Source: Methanolobus psychrophilus R15
GTDB lineage: Archaea > Halobacteriota > Methanosarcinia > Methanosarcinales > Methanosarcinaceae
Direction of reading: 5' to 3'
Length of the DNA: 64,000 bases
Assembly: GCA_000306725.1 (NCBI GenBank)
Contig: CP003083.1
Coordinates: 1,984,001-2,048,000, forward strand
In this document: positions 32,122 through 41,662 of the stretch, in pieces
Position numbering within the stretch: the first letter of the stretch is position 1
Layout: each line of letters starts with the position of its first letter
Position numbers and translations under genes: made by a program
The notes under the pieces: model-generated
Databases searched by the model: none
Seen by the model: only the letters and a program-made list of their open reading frames with translations
Told to the model about the DNA's origin: nothing

Positions 32122-34332
32122 TTAAGTTGTAATTACTTCTGTTATAGTGTTTTCTTCTGTTTCATTATCCTCTGTTTCGTCCATATCCTCTGTTTCCTCA
32201 ACAGCTTCCATGTCTTCTGTTTCGGTCTCATTTGTTCCTTCAAACATTGAAGGTGGCAGCATCACGGAGTCAATTACATGTATTATGCCGTTACTGGTTT
32301 CAATATCTGTTGTTGTTACATTGGCATCATTTACCATGACATTCTCGTCTTCTACTGTAACATTGATATCTTCACCCTGTACCGTTGGCAAGGATTCCAT
32401 GTCCGCTATGTCACTGGCCGTGTACTCTCCTGAAACTACATGGTATGTCAAGACAGCAGTCAGAGCTTCTTCATCCTGTAGTAGTTCATCCAGTGTACCC
32501 TCGGGAAGTGCTTCAAAGGCCTCATCTGTTGGAGCAAATACGGTGAAAGGTCCCTCTCCACTCAGCGTCTCAGTAAGGTTTGCTTCCTCCAGGGCCATGA
32601 CCAGAGTTGTAAATGAACCTGCCTCGGTTGCCGTTTCGACAATATTCATTTCCTCTGTGGCTTCAGATGCTTCACAGAATCCAAGGGTTATCCATGCATT
32701 GTCGTCACTCATTTCCCCGATGTTCTGGATATCCACTGCAATGACATAACCTTCATTGTTTGGCGGAAGCACTCCATCCCATGTGTCTTCGAAGTGGATG
32801 ACAATAGAGGTAATTCCAGTTTCACCAGTCTGGTTCATGTCCTCAGTCTGGTTCATGTCCTCTTCTTTTACGAACATGGTCTGGCCTGTCTCGTTGTCTG
32901 TTATTTCAGTCCAGTTGCCATTCTCATCGCTTACATGGCTTATCTGGTCTGCAGGCACGTTGATCATGACGCTACTGATTGAAGCATTCGGGAAAGCTTC
33001 CGTAGTATTATCTGTCAGTTCTATGTTTGCGAAGTAGGGTGAAGTCCGGTTGTTCACGAGCATTGTAGCATTCAGCTGGCCTTCATACTGGCTCTTCTCT
33101 GGCTGGACGACATTCAGATAACATGTTGTAATGCCTTCTGCCTCACAGGTTATCCATGCATTGTCATCCCCGGCATCACCAATGTTCTCGATCAGTGCTG
33201 CGATAGCATAGCCCTGCTCATTGACTGGGATAGTTCCGTCCCACTCATCTGTATATGTGATAGTTATCGGACCAGTTGCATTTCCAGCTTCTGATACTGT
33301 GATCTCAGTCTGGAAGTCTCCGAAATCATGTTCCACTTCATCACTCATCATTGCAGTGATTACTATGAGGAACTCTCCGAATGGCATCTCATTCGTTTCG
33401 TTTATCTCTATCTCTGTGAACTCCAGTTCGTTTCCTTCAGCATCTGTCACGTTCTGTATGAGGTCTACAGGTGCATTCACCTGAATCTTGCTGATCTGAG
33501 CGTCCTGGAATGTCTCAAGAGTATCATTTGTAAGCTCTATTTCGGCAGTGTTTGATTCATTATCGATCATCACACTTGCATTGAGCTGTCCTTCATATTC
33601 ACTCTTGTCTTCCTGAACAATGTTCATATAGCAGTCAGCTTCTTCTGGCGCCTCTTCATCTACTGGTGCTTCTTCGTCTACCGGAGCTTCATCATCCACT
33701 GGTGCTTCTTCATCTACCGGTGCTTCATCATCCACTGGTGCTTCTTCGTCTACCGGTGCTTCATCATCCACTGGAGCTTCTTCAGGCACACCTTCGATAG
33801 GTGCTGGTGCTTCACAGAAACCAAGGGTTACCCATGCACTGTCATCGGCAGTTTCTCCGATGTTGTTGATCTCAGTTGCTATGAGATATCCTGCATCATT
33901 ACTTGGGAATGACTGATCCCAGGTATCGACCAGATTTATAGTGATTGTAGTTGTAGGATCAATTTCTGCATCGTCGCCTGGTTCAATGCTGGTATTGAAA
34001 GTTCCAAGGTTTTCTGCTTCTTCGCTAACCTCATTTACTTCCCATTCGTTCCCCTCTGCATCAGTTGCACTTTCTATCTGATCGGCAGGAATATTGAGCA
34101 GTATGGTTTCAACTACTGCATCAGGTTGAAGGGCCTGGGTTTCATCTGTCAGCATCATCTCAGCTGTATATGGGGCTGATGTTGATACATCCAAACTTAG
34201 ATTTAATTGTCCCTCGTACTCGTCTTCCTGGACATCATTTAGATAGCATGCCGCACTGGTAATCCCGATTGACAGGAATACCATAACAGCAGTTATTAAC
34301 GCTATTCTTAACCTCGAATCATTCATTTTCAT
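32122..34332 (-). CDS. secreted modular protein, three CYxN modules plus fasciclin domain
   Basis: An exported protein of about 736 residues. I chose the ATG at 34332, which has GGTGGTA upstream and is followed by a signal peptide ending ITSAAC. Three related modules of 130-160 residues each begin with CYLNDV, CYMNIV or CYLNVV. Modules 1 and 3 end with the AWxTLGFC form, module 2 with AWITCE. An acidic Pro-Val-Asp-Glu linker separates modules 1 and 2. A fasciclin (FAS1) domain follows (GPFTVFAPTDEAFEALP, YHVVSGEYT, GIIHVIDSVMLPP), and the end is a long Glu/Thr/Asp tail with no membrane anchor. FAS1 domains mediate adhesion; the module family is not known to me. The paralogue lies next door. 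Confidence 0.82.
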   Translation of the reverse strand: MKMNDSRLRIALITAVMVFLSIGITSAACYLNDVQEDEYEGQLNLSLDVSTSAPYTAEMMLTDETQALQPDAVVETILLNIPADQIESATDAEGNEWEVNEVSEEAENLGTFNTSIEPGDDAEIDPTTTITINLVDTWDQSFPSNDAGYLIATEINNIGETADDSAWVTLGFCEAPAPIEGVPEEAPVDDEAPVDEEAPVDDEAPVDEEAPVDDEAPVDEEAPVDEEAPEEADCYMNIVQEDKSEYEGQLNASVMIDNESNTAEIELTNDTLETFQDAQISKIQVNAPVDLIQNVTDAEGNELEFTEIEINETNEMPFGEFLIVITAMMSDEVEHDFGDFQTEITVSEAGNATGPITITYTDEWDGTIPVNEQGYAIAALIENIGDAGDDNAWITCEAEGITTCYLNVVQPEKSQYEGQLNATMLVNNRTSPYFANIELTDNTTEAFPNASISSVMINVPADQISHVSDENGNWTEITDNETGQTMFVKEEDMNQTEDMNQTGETGITSIVIHFEDTWDGVLPPNNEGYVIAVDIQNIGEMSDDNAWITLGFCEASEATEEMNIVETATEAGSFTTLVMALEEANLTETLSGEGPFTVFAPTDEAFEALPEGTLDELLQDEEALTAVLTYHVVSGEYTASDIADMESLPTVQGEDINVTVEDENVMVNDANVTTTDIETSNGIIHVIDSVMLPPSMFEGTNETETEDMEAVEETEDMDETEDNETEENTITEVITT
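33645..33786 (-). repeat. in-frame repeats coding a PVDEEA linker
   Basis: About seven 18-base units, arranged as 36-base pairs, encode alternating APVDDE and APVDEE. Copy number may vary by slippage, changing linker length between modules 1 and 2. Confidence 0.7.
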
Positions 34333-34789
34333 ATTGTACCACCTACATTTAAGTGTAGTCGATAGTTCTTTTGTTCCTAGTGTGTTATTCTCTTTGCGAA
34401 ACATTGATACATAATTCATATAGTAATTACACATATTAGCAAAGTTTTTAATGCAGGTATTATCTTCAAAAATATGAATGTTTCACAGGACCCTGTTTGT
34501 GAACTGCATCTCCTCTATTTTGCTATAGTTGGAGTTGTCCCGCACTAATGAGGAAAACGAGTATATACTCTCTATTATAAAATACAATGATATAAAATTT
34601 GTACAAATCAAGTATTCAATATACAATTAAAAAAAAAGATAAAAAGGAACCAATATTAGTGCATGAAGCGGGTTGACCAAATCGTTCTGTTCTCTCTGAT
34701 CATTACCAATCATTCATGCGATACTGGTTCGCTTTATTCTGCTTTGAACTTCTATCTGCAATCTGCTTCTCTTTATGTTCTTGTAACAC
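34333..34789. other. A/T-rich spacer between the two modular protein genes
   Basis: This 457-base stretch holds the T-rich terminator of the upstream paralogue (34627-34650), possible TATA elements on the minus strand (AGTATATACTC near 34561-34571 and ACTATATGAATTA near 34411-34424) and the GGTGGTA ribosome site at 34337-34343. I see no gene in it. Confidence 0.5.
34627..34650 (-). terminator. poly-T terminator after the second modular protein gene
   Basis: On the minus strand the sequence reads TCCTTTTTATC followed by nine T. Archaeal RNA polymerase stops at such T runs. It lies about 140 bases after the stop of the gene at 34790. Confidence 0.5.
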
Positions 34790-36535
34790 TCATGCATTAT
34801 TTTCTTCAACTATGACACCTTGTGTCAGTTCTGCGTCTGCATCCGTGTCATTCCCATCTGTGACATTGTCATCTGTAACATTGTCATCTGTGGCATTGTC
34901 ATCTGTAAGATTTGATGCTTCGCAGAATCCAAGGGTTACCCACGCACTGTCATCTCCCATCTCTCCAATATTCTGGAAATCAACAGAGATTACATATCCT
35001 TCCTCATTTGCAGGAAGTGTGCCGTTCCATGTCTCATTGAGGTAGATTGTTATGGGGCCTGAGTCTGTCGTGTTGTTGCTCTCGTCCGCTTCGAATCTCT
35101 CTATCACCGTTCTATTATCATCCAAGTCTACCAGTGACCAGTTCCCGTATGAGGCTGTCACATTATCTATCTGGTCTACAGGAATGTTGAACAGGATAGT
35201 CTCGATGGTAGTGTCCGGGAACATTTCCAGAGTTTCATTTGTGAGCTCAATCTCAATGAAATATGGTGCTGTTTCATTGCTGATCATCATAGTTGCATTG
35301 AGGTTACCCTCATACTCGCTCTTGTTGTCCTCTACATCATTGATATAGCACAGGGTCACCATGTCTTCAACCGGTGGCTCTTCCACTGGAGGCTCCTCAA
35401 CAGGTGGTTCTTCAACCGGTGGCTCTTCAACAAGCTCTTCTGTCTCGCAGAAACCAAGTGTTACCCATGCACTGTCATCTCCCATCTCTCCAATATCCTC
35501 GATGTTTGCAGCTATTACATACTCGTCCTCATTCGCTGGGAATGTACCGTTCCAACTGTCGTCGAAGTATATTGTGACAGGACCTGTTGCATTGCTGTCG
35601 GTTTCATTGATGGTTATCTTTGTAATGAACTGGCCGAACGGGTTCATCATATCCTCACCCATGGTGAGCATTGTAGTGAAATTACCGAACGGATTTGGCT
35701 CTTCTTCCACTATCTCCGTTATTTCCCACTCGTTCCCAAGTGTATCGTTTGCATTGACTATTTGATCCGCTGGCACATTCAGCACTATGGTCGTTAATGT
35801 TGCATTCGGGAACGCTTCCTGAGTGTCATTCGTCAGTTCGATCTCAGCCGTGTAGGGCGTGGTTTCATTATTGACGATCATTGTAGCGTTCAGATCACCA
35901 TCATACTGTGTCTTGTTCTCTTCAACAATGTTCAGGTAGCATGTCGTTACATTGGTAACGTTCTCGGCGGGTTCTTCCCCGTTGACTGGTTCCTCGTCAT
36001 CTACAGGCACATCATCTATGGGTGTGTCCTCATCACAGAATCCCAGGGTTACCCACGCATTGTCATCCTCCATCTCTCCAATGTTCTCTATATCGACTGC
36101 TATGACGTATCCTTCATCATTCTCCGGGAATGTTCCGTTCCAACTGTCATTGAAGTTTATGGTCACAGGACCTGATGCATTCTCGGTGTTTTCGTCTATC
36201 TCAGCCGTTATGATAGTATTGGTCTGACCTTGTTCATCTATCTCTGCTATTGACCAGTTCCCGGCCTCACTGCTCGCACTTTCTATTTGGTCCGCAGGGA
36301 CGTTCAATAGAATAGTGGTCATAGTAGCGTTCGGGAACACCTCCAGAGTTTCATTGCTCAGCTCGATCTCAGCTGAGTATGGTGTAGTCTGGTTGTTTAT
36401 GGTCATTGTTGCGTTGAGGTCGCCATCATACTGGCTCTTATTCTCCTCAACTACATTTATGTAGCATGCCGCATTCGCAAAGCCTATAGAAAGGACCGCA
36501 ATTGCAACAGCTAAGAGTAATATTCTTTGTTTCAT
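34790..36535 (-). CDS. secreted modular protein, three CYxN modules
   Basis: A 581-residue exported protein with a signal peptide (about 1-22, ending GFANAAC). Three modules start with CYINVVEENKSQYDG, CYLNIVEENKTQYDG and CYINDVEDNKSEYEG and end with AWVTLGFC. In between are conserved NVPADQI, a WNGTFP-type strand and YVIAVDIENIGEM. Modules 2 and 3 are joined by four VEEPP repeats; the C-terminus is an Asn/Thr/Asp tail. The protein has many N-glycosylation sequons and no membrane anchor. The paired Cys at module ends may form disulfides (inference). It is a close paralogue of the next gene and shares about 27 bases of leader with it. Confidence 0.82.
   Translation of the reverse strand: MKQRILLLAVAIAVLSIGFANAACYINVVEENKSQYDGDLNATMTINNQTTPYSAEIELSNETLEVFPNATMTTILLNVPADQIESASSEAGNWSIAEIDEQGQTNTIITAEIDENTENASGPVTINFNDSWNGTFPENDEGYVIAVDIENIGEMEDDNAWVTLGFCDEDTPIDDVPVDDEEPVNGEEPAENVTNVTTCYLNIVEENKTQYDGDLNATMIVNNETTPYTAEIELTNDTQEAFPNATLTTIVLNVPADQIVNANDTLGNEWEITEIVEEEPNPFGNFTTMLTMGEDMMNPFGQFITKITINETDSNATGPVTIYFDDSWNGTFPANEDEYVIAANIEDIGEMGDDSAWVTLGFCETEELVEEPPVEEPPVEEPPVEEPPVEDMVTLCYINDVEDNKSEYEGNLNATMMISNETAPYFIEIELTNETLEMFPDTTIETILFNIPVDQIDNVTASYGNWSLVDLDDNRTVIERFEADESNNTTDSGPITIYLNETWNGTLPANEEGYVISVDFQNIGEMGDDSAWVTLGFCEASNLTDDNATDDNVTDDNVTDGNDTDADAELTQGVIVEENNA
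35364..35432 (-). repeat. 15-base repeats coding a VEEPP linker
   Basis: Four tandem units of 15 bases encode Val-Glu-Glu-Pro-Pro between modules 2 and 3. This is a flexible or extended spacer of a kind prone to copy-number change. Confidence 0.7.
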
Positions 36536-36789
36536 TGTTGTACCACCCCACTTAAAGTGTTACATATAAGGTTCTTTTATTGACTTAAGGGGGTTGCGAA
36601 ACTTAACTTCGGAGGGTTGTAGAGGCAGATACATTCTATCTTATTATTTAAGCTGCAAAAATCAACAGGGACGGTTTACGTGTAATTGACCAATAGGTAC
36701 TGGTGAAGACCACCTTAGCAGTCCAAGATACGCGGAAAAATGCACGAAAACAAAAATAGAACGAACAAAGCTTAAAAATAAAAGTCAGG

Positions 36790-36809
36790 AAGGAGTAAAT
36801 TTACTCCTT
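36790..36809. terminator. 20-bp perfect palindrome, second copy
   Basis: AAGGAGTAAATTTACTCCTT overlaps the stop codon of the PEF-sorted protein gene. It shares its core with the palindrome at 32049-32073, on the other side of the surface-protein block. It probably terminates the minus-strand transcript. Confidence 0.5.
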
Positions 36810-37340
36810 TCTGCGCTGGAAGAAGAATGCAAGACCAAGTATTGCTGCTATTGGAAGTGCAACTGTTGGGAACTCTGGGATTTCCTGTATGGGGCCTCCG
36901 TTTTCATCCCAGCCGAATATGACATGACTGACTCCCTTTTCATCAGGTCCATATAGGTTCGTATCTTCGGTTATGCCCTCATATTCATAAATTAAGTAAC
37001 AGGTAGCGGATTTTACCATCACCACGCCAAGAGGAGAAGTGGACTCCCAATCGAAGATTTTAATCTCTTCTTCTTCTTCATCCATATAGGCAGTGATTGT
37101 AATCGTATTTCCATTTGCTGTATACGAGCGGATGTACACATCGTTAACATTATCATATGTCCATTCGTCAACATCATCCCAATCATCGAACTTATAGGCA
37201 AAATCGTAGTTAGCTTTTGCCCAGTTTTCTGCATCAACTGGTGTCGCAAAACTACAGTCCGGGGTTGGCGTTACACTTGCTGCCATCGCCAATGGCATAG
37301 CTACCATCAGCACAAGCAAAGCTACTAATACTCTTTTCAT
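36801..37340 (-). CDS. small secreted protein with PEF-CTERM sorting signal
   Basis: A 179-residue exported protein with a signal peptide (about 1-20, ending LAMAAS), a mature part rich in Asp, Tyr and Trp (DDWDDVDEWTYDNVND) with a strongly acidic DEEEEEIKIFDWE stretch, and a C-terminal IPEFPTVALP motif followed by a hydrophobic helix and QRRKE. That tail is the PEF-CTERM signal processed by an archaeosortase/exosortase-type enzyme. The function of the mature part is unknown. GGTGGTA lies before the ATG. Confidence 0.85.
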   Translation of the reverse strand: MKRVLVALLVLMVAMPLAMAASVTPTPDCSFATPVDAENWAKANYDFAYKFDDWDDVDEWTYDNVNDVYIRSYTANGNTITITAYMDEEEEEIKIFDWESTSPLGVVMVKSATCYLIYEYEGITEDTNLYGPDEKGVSHVIFGWDENGGPIQEIPEFPTVALPIAAILGLAFFFQRRKE

Positions 37341-37574
37341 TTCATACCACCATTCTTTTCATACAATTTTCAGTATTATTATTCCAGTCTTTTGGTAAGA
37401 CACTTAGATATCTATATATCCTTCTATTTAATCTTTCTTAACGGCTTGTAAGTATAATTGTTATCATGATGATGAGGTATCGTTTTTTGATAATTTTATT
37501 TTACATTAGCATCATTTTACCTCAATAGTGAAGCTTCAATACTTATTTTAATCTGCTATTCTTAAGTAGTCTTT

Positions 37575-38696
37575 ATGGGCCACAAAGTCTCCATTGTACG
37601 CTGCGAAGATTATTCCAAATCCAGAGAATGCATCTCCGATGCTATCTCTCTTATTGGTGGCCTCTCACCTATTATCAGAAAAGGTGATCGTGTATTACTC
37701 AAGCCCAACGTTCTTGCCGCGCGCAGGCCGGAGGAAGCTGTTACCACCCATCCAGCCATAATCTCTGCAATGTGTGAGCTTGTGCTGGAGGCAGGCGGAA
37801 TCCCGGTAGTAGGTGATGGCGCAGGTATCGCCCGTCCGGGAGCGACTGCTGAGGCTTTTGAGACATCTGGCATCGAGGCAGTTGCAAGGGAATATGACGT
37901 TGAGCTCATCAATTTCCAGACCGCAGGTTTTGAGAAAGTGGATGTGCTGAATGCCATGCACTTTCCACACCTATTCGTATCAAAGGCTGTGCTGGATGCA
38001 GACGTCATAATATCCCTTCCAAAGCTCAAGACCCATGAGCTGACCTACTACACAGGTGCTGTCAAGAATATGTTCGGCGCGCTGCCGCTGAAGACCAGAA
38101 AAGAGATGCATCTCCTTGCGGAGAGGCGGTTGTTCGGAGAGGCGGTCATCGACCTTTATTCTGTAGTGAAGCCTCATCTTGCTGTAATGGATGGTATAGT
38201 CGGCATGGAAGGCAACGGTCCTTCGCATGGTAAGCCGGTAAGTACGGGTGTTGTAATGGCAAGCTATGATCCTGTTTCCCTAGATATAGTTGCATCCCGG
38301 CTGATAGGGCTTGACACGATGGTGGTCCCAACAACCCGTGCGGCTCTTGACAGGGGATTTGGGATTATGGAGCCTGAAGTAGCAGGAATTCCGCTCGATA
38401 AGGTCGCAGTAAAGTACAAACCCTCTAGCGGTGGAATCCTGTTCAATGTCCCGCCTGTTATCACTCGTATATTCGGGAAACATTACACTATCAGGCCGTG
38501 CATAGATGCCTCAAGGTGCATCCTTTGCGGGGCGTGCGCAGGTGCATGTCCGGTCCATGCCATTGAGAATAAGAATGGAAAACTCAGGATTGACAATGAA
38601 AGATGCATCCTGTGTTACTGCTGTCGCGAGATGTGCCCGGAGAACGCAGTAGCATCCGATAGGTCCCTGCTGGCAAGGATACTTGCAAATGGCTAA
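37575..38696 (+). CDS. DUF362 protein with two [4Fe-4S] ferredoxin motifs
   Basis: A 373-residue protein: a DUF362 domain (about 1-300, with LLKPNVLAARRPEEAVTTHP, KLKTHELTYYTGAVKNMFG and MDGIVGMEGNGPSHG) followed by an 8-Fe ferredoxin segment with CILCGACAGACP and CILCYCCREMCP. It is probably a cytoplasmic electron carrier or oxidoreductase; the reaction is unknown. It is a single gene with its own intergenic region on both sides. Confidence 0.87.
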   Translation: MGHKVSIVRCEDYSKSRECISDAISLIGGLSPIIRKGDRVLLKPNVLAARRPEEAVTTHPAIISAMCELVLEAGGIPVVGDGAGIARPGATAEAFETSGIEAVAREYDVELINFQTAGFEKVDVLNAMHFPHLFVSKAVLDADVIISLPKLKTHELTYYTGAVKNMFGALPLKTRKEMHLLAERRLFGEAVIDLYSVVKPHLAVMDGIVGMEGNGPSHGKPVSTGVVMASYDPVSLDIVASRLIGLDTMVVPTTRAALDRGFGIMEPEVAGIPLDKVAVKYKPSSGGILFNVPPVITRIFGKHYTIRPCIDASRCILCGACAGACPVHAIENKNGKLRIDNERCILCYCCREMCPENAVASDRSLLARILANG

Positions 38697-38699
38697 AGT

Positions 38700-38734
38700 A
38701 AAAAGTAAAAAAGAATCGCCAGCTCAGAGCTGGC
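38700..38734 (-). terminator. intrinsic-type terminator of pheS
   Basis: GCCAGCTC-A-GAGCTGGC (38718-38734) is a perfect 8-bp stem that overlaps the pheS stop, followed on the minus strand by a run of T (38716-38700). Confidence 0.6.
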
Positions 38735-40202
38735 ATATCTCACTGTTGCGCAGCCATTCTATATCGGACTGGTACAGAAGGCGCAGATCCTTAAGCCCCA
38801 GCTTCAGCATGGCCAGGCGGCTTACGCCAAGTCCCCATGCAAGTACCGGGTACTTGATTCCCAAGGGCTGTGTAACTTCTTTCCTGAACACGCCTGCTCC
38901 CCCAAGTTCTACCCAGCCAAGCCCTTCGACATATACTTCCGGCTCGACACTGGGTTCTGTGTATGGGAAGTAACCGGGCCTGAAGCGCACATCCTCAAAT
39001 CCCATCCTGTGATAGAACTCCTTCAGGCATCCCAGCAGATTGGCAAAAGACATGTCTTTATCCATAACGACCCCTTCCAGCTGCTCGAACTCGGGTGTAT
39101 GGGTTGGATCTATGGTCTCGCGGCGGTATGCCCTGTCAATGGAGAATGCTTTCACGGGAGGGTTTGGGTTGTCTGCGAGATACTTGATGGTTAGCGCCGT
39201 AGTGTGTGTCCTGAGCACGTTCTTGCAGGCTACTTCTTCGCTCCAGGTGCCTCCCCAGCCGGTTGAATCGGTATCTCCGCCATATTCGTGCATGGCACAG
39301 ACATTATCCGTATATTCCGCTGGTAGTTCCGAAGTACTGGAAAGGTGGAAAGTGTCCTGCATTTCCCTTGCAGGGTGGTCCTGAGGCTGGAACAATGAAT
39401 CGAAATTCCAGAACGAACTCTGCACGACCTCTCCCTTGATCTCAGTGAATCCCATATCCAAGAAGATCCGTCTCATCTGGTCTATCAGGCGCTGGTATGG
39501 ATGGGATTTCGCACCGTATATGGCCCTTGGCTGAGTGTGGATATTGTAAGGCCTGAACTTCATATCCTTCCATTGTCCGCTCTTGAGCATCTCTGAAGTG
39601 ATCTGAGCGATCTCTTCTTCGATTACGATTCCGGAGGCAGCCACTTCAAGACCCTCGGCGGTGATACTAACAGAACGGTGTTTATCTTCTTTTTTGGTCA
39701 CAAGCTTACGTTTGAGCAGCTCGGCAACAATTCCTGTGTTTGTTCCCAGTTCCTCAATAGTTCTTGCCTGACCCTCAAATCTCTCCAGCACATGTTCATC
39801 CTCTCCCTTCCCGGCATTACCGGTAGGCACGACCACTCCATTCTCTATGTTGGCCCATCCTTTGCGGCGCAGCCAGCCAGTAGCTATGCCGGCTACATCC
39901 GGAGAGAATCTCTGTTTGAGTTCCTGCATTGGTATCGGCTCAGAGATAGCATCAATTACCTTCCTTTCGGGAAGCCCTTCGGAAGCATACTTCTGTCCCT
40001 CATCGGTGAGCTCATAGGTCTCTATGATACTTTCATCCACTCGTGCAAGGCCGTTCTCTTCCAGCAGGAAAGCTGCCTGCATCGCAGTCTCTGTTTTCAT
40101 TCCTGCATTTTGCGCAAGCTCTCCCGGAGTTGCCTTCTTCAATTTTTCAAGTGAGATTAGCAAGGTCTTCTCATTAGATGTAAGGTTATAACGGGATTTC
40201 AT
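38724..40202 (-). CDS. pheS: phenylalanyl-tRNA synthetase alpha subunit
   Basis: A 492-residue class II synthetase subunit that charges tRNA-Phe together with PheT. An N-terminal winged-helix part (about 1-190) matches archaeal/eukaryotic PheS. The catalytic core has [19 protein letters not shown], the motif 2 region [17 protein letters not shown] and motif 3 [10 protein letters not shown] near residues 463-472. It follows trpS by 10 bases, so two synthetase genes share a transcript. pheT is not in the window. Confidence 0.95.
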   Translation of the reverse strand: MKSRYNLTSNEKTLLISLEKLKKATPGELAQNAGMKTETAMQAAFLLEENGLARVDESIIETYELTDEGQKYASEGLPERKVIDAISEPIPMQELKQRFSPDVAGIATGWLRRKGWANIENGVVVPTGNAGKGEDEHVLERFEGQARTIEELGTNTGIVAELLKRKLVTKKEDKHRSVSITAEGLEVAASGIVIEEEIAQITSEMLKSGQWKDMKFRPYNIHTQPRAIYGAKSHPYQRLIDQMRRIFLDMGFTEIKGEVVQSSFWNFDSLFQPQDHPAREMQDTFHLSSTSELPAEYTDNVCAMHEYGGDTDSTGWGGTWSEEVACKNVLRTHTTALTIKYLADNPNPPVKAFSIDRAYRRETIDPTHTPEFEQLEGVVMDKDMSFANLLGCLKEFYHRMGFEDVRFRPGYFPYTEPSVEPEVYVEGLGWVELGGAGVFRKEVTQPLGIKYPVLAWGLGVSRLAMLKLGLKDLRLLYQSDIEWLRNSEICQL

Positions 40203-40212
40203 AATTGCACCT

Positions 40213-41520
40213 TCATTTTCTCTTTAAACCATATTCTTCAAGCCTGTCCTTTGCATGCTCGCGTAGCTCCTGATGTTCCCTGAGGAACTTTTCCATCCTC
40301 TCCGCAGCAAGGGCCTTGCAGTTGCCACACACCTTTTGTCCGCCCACGCATTCGCTGTATATCAACGCAAGTTCCTCTTCATCCTCAACAAGATGGAACA
40401 TCAGCAGTTCGTAGACAGAACACTTCCCAGGCTCGCCGCCGAGCTTCTTTTGCTCCTCAAGTGTCATCCTGCCGCCAGTCTTTGCCCTCTTTACCTTCTT
40501 TGCGGCTTCCTTTGGATCTTCTGTTAGTGAGATATAACTTTCAGGAACACTGCTTGACATTTTCCCGCCCTGCAGTCCTGACATGAACCTGTGGTAAGTA
40601 GAGCATGGGGGAACGAACGCATACCCTCCTGACTTAAGCTCCACTTCCCGTACGATCCTGAGCAACTCATCAAAGTTATCGCAGTCCTGAACGTCCAGGT
40701 GCCCTTCGAACAGTTTAGTCCTGCCTGGGATACGCTCCTGAAGCTCTTTCATAGATTCCTGGGATGCAGTTTTGCTCCGTATGCTGAAGTAGCCGTTGCC
40801 CTCTTTGTCCTTGCGCCTCTCTATCTTGAGCATGTTCATTTTATTGCCCAGCCCTCTTGTGAGGCGAATATGCGGGTCCTGGTCCGCACCCACTGGTATG
40901 ACTGTGGGCTTTGGCCCGCCGTATTCTTCAAGCTGCGGGTGCAGTATATCGGCACTCTGGGTCACGGCACTGAGCATATGGGACACGCTGGTCTCCCCCG
41001 TGAACCCATAGATAGCGCTCAGTTCAGAGAAATTCGCCTTTGACCCAAGCTCAAAAGCCAGGTCCTTCACCTGCTGCGAGTCTGACTGGAAGTAGATATG
41101 CCCCCTCGGTTCAAAACCAAGGGCAATGAGGCTTATTATATATTCTTCGATACCGATGTCCCTGCACCTTTCCCATGAGATACCCCTGACAGCATGTGCT
41201 TCCCTGTCTGCGATACCGACAAAAGCATCGGCGCCCTGCTGCTGGTGCCAGATGATCTCTTCCATCACCATCTTGTGTCCAAGGTGTATCTTGCCGGAGG
41301 GCATGAATCCGCTCATAACGGAGAATGGTTTATTGTTATTCATTGCATCGGCTATCATGTCGTAGTCACGATGGCCGAAAATGACCTTCCTGCGCATGTA
41401 CCTGTGCGGATTCGGTATCTCCGGAAGCACATTATCAAAAGGTAATATCCCAAACTCTTCAAATAGCTTGGAATAATCTTCTATGATCAATGCACTCCAG
41501 GGGTCGATCTTCATATTCAT
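40213..41520 (-). CDS. trpS: tryptophanyl-tRNA synthetase
   Basis: A 435-residue class I synthetase of the archaeal/eukaryotic type. The HIGH-like motif is [15 protein letters not shown] (about 75-89) and the KMSKS-like loop is [11 protein letters not shown]. Trp recognition lies in the middle domain ([13 protein letters not shown]). It starts a trpS-pheS pair on the minus strand. A second ATG lies two codons after the first. Confidence 0.94.
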   Translation of the reverse strand: MNMKIDPWSALIIEDYSKLFEEFGILPFDNVLPEIPNPHRYMRRKVIFGHRDYDMIADAMNNNKPFSVMSGFMPSGKIHLGHKMVMEEIIWHQQQGADAFVGIADREAHAVRGISWERCRDIGIEEYIISLIALGFEPRGHIYFQSDSQQVKDLAFELGSKANFSELSAIYGFTGETSVSHMLSAVTQSADILHPQLEEYGGPKPTVIPVGADQDPHIRLTRGLGNKMNMLKIERRKDKEGNGYFSIRSKTASQESMKELQERIPGRTKLFEGHLDVQDCDNFDELLRIVREVELKSGGYAFVPPCSTYHRFMSGLQGGKMSSSVPESYISLTEDPKEAAKKVKRAKTGGRMTLEEQKKLGGEPGKCSVYELLMFHLVEDEEELALIYSECVGGQKVCGNCKALAAERMEKFLREHQELREHAKDRLEEYGLKRK

Positions 41521-41662
41521 TTGAGGCCTCTTTGTATCGAATGGTCAGATAGGAGCACTCGTTTTCCTATAAGCGTGTCGCATAAAACTGTTAGTAAAAT
41601 CACTTAGTGATATGTAAATGTTATTATTGGAAAATTGTTATGCGCCGGTGGGTATGTCCGAC

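Noticed and set aside
33645-33786. Repeats as a CRISPR-like array
   Set aside because: The units are in-frame codons for a protein linker, with no unique spacers.
34663-34815. 50-codon plus-strand frame between the modular protein genes
   Set aside because: No ribosome site, overlaps the end of the minus-strand gene and has no coding signature.
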